Origin: Zygnema circumcarinatum
Taxonomy: Eukaryota > Streptophyta > Zygnematophyceae > Zygnematales > Zygnemataceae
Direction of reading: 5' to 3'
Assembly: GCA_037447605.1 (NCBI GenBank)
Contig: CM074808.1
Span: 2,489,730-2,553,729, forward strand
DNA: 64,000 nucleotides
Shown: piece by piece, positions 60,950 through 64,000 of the stretch
Layout: each line of letters opens with the position of its first letter
How positions within the stretch are numbered: the stretch's first letter is position 1
Notes under the pieces: model-generated
What the model was told of the DNA's origin: nothing
The model's input: the letters and a program-made list of their open reading frames with translations, nothing else
Databases searched by the model: none
Translations under genes and position numbers: made by a program

Positions 60950-61813
60950 CCAGTAATGTTGCGAGGTGGGAGGACCGGTCAACTAGCGTGGATGCAACAT
61001 CATCCGCGTAGGTTCGCGAAGGCCTGACGGGGGCGAACACACAGATTTGGCCAGCATTTGGTGAGTCTGGCTGGAGTGAGCCCAAAGGGAGCACAGATCC
61101 ACTGCCGCGGCTGGCGTGGCTGTCGCGAGCCAGTCTTCGCGGCGATCGGCTGTCGCGGGGATGCGCGGAGGATTTACACGCTCAGGGTCACGAGAACCAC
61201 GGTCATCAGGGAGAGCGCCGTGGAGAATCAGGTCCACATCCGGTAATGTATAGGGATCCCACTTCGTTATGGCATTCAGTTTCCGATAGTCTCCACAGAA
61301 GCGTAGTGTGCCATCCGGCTTTGGGGGCAGAACGGCCGGGCTGGCCCAAGGCCCTTCTCCAGGTTCCATCAAGCCGGCAGCCACGTTCTCATCGATCTGT
61401 CGTTCGACATCGGCCTGCTGAGCGGCGGAAAAGCGGTAGGGAGTCATGGTCATCACGGGAGGTGCATCCCCCGTATCGATGTGGTGCTCTATCAGGTGGG
61501 TCTTGCCAATGTCGAGTGAATGTCGTGCGAAAACTAGATGATTTCGGCGCAGCACTTGGCGTAATTGTGAATGCTTGATCGGGTCTGAGAGGACTGCTGG
61601 CCCCAATCGCATCTGACCCTCTATTTCCAGCCACTCCTCATCACCAATGATCTCGTGGGGGGGAAAGCTGGGTGCAGCTATCACCGGCGGCAAAAGTTCT
61701 TCCGTCGGCGCCCAGAGAGCTGGACTCGGAGGAGCAGGAGGGGGAGTCTCGTCATCGGTATCAGAATTGGCCGATCCATAGGAAGAATGGGGGCTGCCGA
61801 CCGAATGGTACAT
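60950..61813 (-). pseudogene. Reverse transcriptase fragment (Ty3/gypsy)
   Basis: An open stretch (61,813-60,983) carries the RT entry motifs: IEHHIDTGDAPPV, TPYRFSAAQQADVERQI, WASPAVLPPKPDGTLRFCGD and YRKLNAI then DPYTLPDVD. The catalytic YxDD box appears as TYADDVAS about 25 bases from the end, but in another frame, so at least one frameshift separates it. Between the two the usual F-F-S-x-L-D and FGL segments are not intact. Non-functional remnant. Confidence 0.85.
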
Positions 61814-61826
61814 GGTGATCTCTGGG

Positions 61827-61836
61827 NNNNNNNNNN
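61827..61836. other. Assembly gap (10 N)
   Basis: Ten N bases inside the retrotransposon. The true length is unknown, so open frames crossing it are not reliable. Confidence 0.98.
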
Positions 61837-62316
61837 CCGGACAGGGGTGGCGACCGGTGGAGCCGTGCCAGAGGAGCTGGCGCCGTTGACGTCGGCAGGG
61901 AGGAATGGCAGGGGATGTGAATGAGGATCACTTTGGTTGACAGGGAGCCTGCGCAAGGCATTTGCAATCTCGGCTATCCGGGCTTGAGCACCCTCTTCAG
62001 AAGTGATGGGGGATTCGGACCAAGCCGGTTGCAATGCCGCGGCAATCTGGGCAGTGCGTGAGCGGGCAGCAGGATCGGGCTCAGCACCCAATGCGTTTGT
62101 CAGGGAAGGGGAGTCCATGGGGTGCAGGTGGATGGGCGGACGTTGCAGGATGGTGTAAGCGGGTGAAGGAGGTGGAGAGGCCCGAGGCGAGAAAGGGGCG
62201 AGGTTCTGGGTGGTGTGGGAGTAGCGGGAGCATGTGTCCATGAAGGTGATCTCTGCGGGTGGGCTCCCTGCCCGGCGCCTCTTTCCTTTTAGGGCCTTCT
62301 CGCGAGAGTCTCGCAT

Positions 62317-64000
62317 GCGCTACGGGCATGCGTGTCCCGTGATCTGGCGGAAAGGTGCGGAGTCCATGGTCGCCATTTGCGGATTATGATTGAGCCCGCG
62401 AGGCAAGGCAGGCGCCCTCACGGAACCCCTGCCTCTGTCATCGGCGGCGCCGAGATGGCTGCAGCGGCTCTCTTGGTGTCTTGTCCCGGAATAAGGAGCC
62501 CGATATCTGGGCGAAACATCTGGTATGAGATTCCTGCGGCCAGCTCCAATAAGGATCGCGGATCGCGAAGTGCAGGGGAAAGGGGAAGAGGGCTTGAGTC
62601 GCTGGCTATAGCGAGAGGCACGCACCATAGGGGCTGCACGGGGCGTCACTGGCGGGGATCTCTTGGGAGAAGGTAACTTGTTCACAGAAGATGCTGGCGG
62701 GGTGTTACAACCTCACGATTACGTGTCTTGAGGAGCTGCTGGTAGGAAGTCGATCTTGTATGAGTGGATGCAATAGCGTTCATGTAATGTGGTGCGTACA
62801 TGTCGGTTGCCTCTCTCTTGATCACATACAGATCCGCTCTGCCCTTTGGCTCAAGGCACAGGCATGGCTGGCGGTGAGTTGTCAGCTGGCGGCTCACGAT
62901 CCAGTGGAGATCGCTTCGGTGATGGCCTTGCGGAACCCGGAAGAGCCGGAAGGGAAAGTGAGCCTTGAGGATTCTCGTCGTATTTATGCGCCGCGAAACG
63001 CCTTTCGATGGTCGAGCGGCAGCTGCGTCCGCTGTAGCACTACATGTAGCGAAATGCGGTCTATACCGATGATTGGATCACAAGAAATCCAGCGTTGTCA
63101 CGAGAAAACTTGCCCAGATAGCCAATGCTCTTGTCGGGGTTCTTGCGGCGACATCCGCTTTGTGCGGTTCAGGGCTGACTTCCAGTTGAGCGCCTCTCTT
63201 GCGTCTAAGGGCGGCTTGATCGCGGTGCTTCGCCGGGTACGCGCGGCGCAGCTACTCACTCAAAGATAATACCGGCCCGAGCTTGCTCTTCACGCTGGCG
63301 GTGAAGCCTCTTGTGATGCGTGGTATCCACTGCGCTCGCTCTTTTCGAGGAATCATTCTTTATCAATTTTGGTCATCATCTCTTCCATCTTCTTTGAGGC
63401 TTCGGTCATTTCGTGTCAGCTTACTGCGGGTTGGTGCGAAACTGGAGGTCGCTGCGATGCGTCTGCCCTTGCCCACTTGAAACGCTTGCTTGGGGCGCGG
63501 GGATGGGTAAGTTGTGAGCATGGAGGTGAGGGTGTCTTCGGGAATCCCTTGCTCTGCTGCGGGGTAGCGTCTGCGGCTGGCATTGAGTGTTAGTGTATGA
63601 TAGTTAGACATTGTATAGCACGCCTTAACTTGTTGTGGTATGATTTGTAGGAACATGAGATCTGTGGCGTGAGTACTCTTGGGTTAGGAATATGCGGTGC
63701 TACGACTTCCGGGTGAGTACTTGTGCGAAGTCGCCTTGAAATCTGAGCAGCGAAGCGCCGATTAGACCTTGTGGCAGCAGCATGTCTTGTGAGGAGAGCA
63801 GACCTTGTAACTTTGGTGGAATTCAGCCTTGTGTGCGCCAATTCGCAATCTGAACGTAGCGCAACTTTGATTAGTCGCCCAGCCTTGAAGCGCGAAAGCA
63901 GCGAGAAGCGCAAGATTGCTGGCGGAAAGCGACATAAATATTTGGCGAAGCAGGAATGCGCGCGGCGTGAACCCACTTCGCAATGCCAGTCGCGAAGTTC
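62317..64000. other. Right-edge region, possible gag remnants
   Basis: No intact gene is seen. On the minus strand, short fragments such as EASKKMEEMMTKIDKE (near 63,400) and a 60-residue open segment near 62,870-62,700 (REATDMYAPHYMNAI) could be decayed gag of the neighbouring element, in the right place and orientation. No CCHC knuckle, primer-binding site or LTR was found, so this is a weak call. Confidence 0.3.

Larger units (their letters stand above)
59286..62316 (-). mobile_element. Decayed Ty3/gypsy-type retrotransposon
   Basis: Reading on the minus strand, fragments occur in the order expected for Ty3/gypsy pol: a Pro/Ser-rich segment (62,316-61,840, possibly the gag-pol junction), reverse transcriptase (61,813 to about 60,950), RNase H (60,513-60,241), the RNase H-integrase junction HRPGRSHGNADGLSRNP (60,254-60,027) and an integrase remnant with YYWP (59,714-59,499). 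Reading frames are broken by several frameshifts and stops, so the copy is dead. No long terminal repeats are recognised in the window, and element boundaries are not defined. The 10-N gap falls inside it. Confidence 0.8.

Noticed and set aside
62691-63269. 192-codon plus-strand frame at the right end
   Set aside because: No motif, unusual composition, and it overlaps sequence that fits better as decayed element on the minus strand.
1-64000. tRNA genes, rRNA, CRISPR arrays, bacterial operons
   Set aside because: None seen. Dense introns and plant-type proteins show eukaryotic nuclear DNA; repeats present are microsatellites, a foldback element and SINE-like copies, not spaced arrays.

Overview
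The window looks like nuclear DNA of a photosynthetic streptophyte, most likely a streptophyte (charophyte-grade) green alga. Every gene is split by many GT-AG introns (one gene has 24 exons). The recognisable proteins are plant-like: PDX1, cytosolic TyrRS, a 6-phosphogluconate dehydrogenase with a presumed plastid leader, and two phytochromes. Both phytochromes keep a complete histidine kinase and one keeps a receiver domain. Land-plant phytochromes have few introns and have lost the receiver, so these two are of the non-canonical type. I cannot name the species.

Layout. 0-1.6 kb: first three exons of IMP4 (minus; the gene runs off the left edge). 2.8-5.7 kb: RRM-repeat protein (minus). 5.7-7.6 kb: intergenic, with a SINE-like insertion and a CGTACG-rich block. 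7.6-10.7 kb: complete PDX1 (plus, 7 exons, 305 aa). 12.5-14.6 kb: second RRM-like gene with a Cys-rich tail (minus, incomplete model). 15.0-15.4 kb: G-rich minisatellite. 16.8-18.9 kb: 363-aa protein of unknown function (minus), sharing a 209-bp divergent promoter with cytosolic TyrRS (19.1-22.9 kb, plus, 10 exons, 380 aa). 25.0-36.8 kb: PHY-A*, a 1908-aa phytochrome-type hybrid histidine kinase (minus). 36.8-40.5 kb: spacer holding a 0.9-kb foldback element. 40.5-50.3 kb: PHY-B*, a 1306-aa phytochrome histidine kinase (plus). 52.2-56.3 kb: 6-phosphogluconate dehydrogenase (plus, 11 exons, 576 aa). 58.5-63.6 kb: decayed Ty3/gypsy element (minus) with a 10-N assembly gap.

The outstanding locus is the head-to-head phytochrome pair (PHY-A* and PHY-B* are labels used only here). 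Several of their exons have identical lengths, so they are ancient paralogues. PHY-B* keeps the bilin-attachment Cys-His pair, the DxP motif, the PRxSF tongue motif and the kinase, but has no receiver. PHY-A* has lost the bilin Cys (Lys instead), its neighbouring His (Gln), the DIP aspartate (His) and the PRxSF motif, yet keeps an apparently intact kinase and a receiver at the end of a ~690-residue linker. This suggests a light sensor and a light-blind phosphorelay partner expressed from one divergent locus.

The exon models were built by hand. For each gene I report as complete, exon lengths, phases and splice sites all close in frame. Three kinds of repeat recur: (CCCT)n or (GGGA)n tracts, a short dispersed SINE-like repeat, and clusters of GTAC/CGTACG motifs upstream of most start codons.
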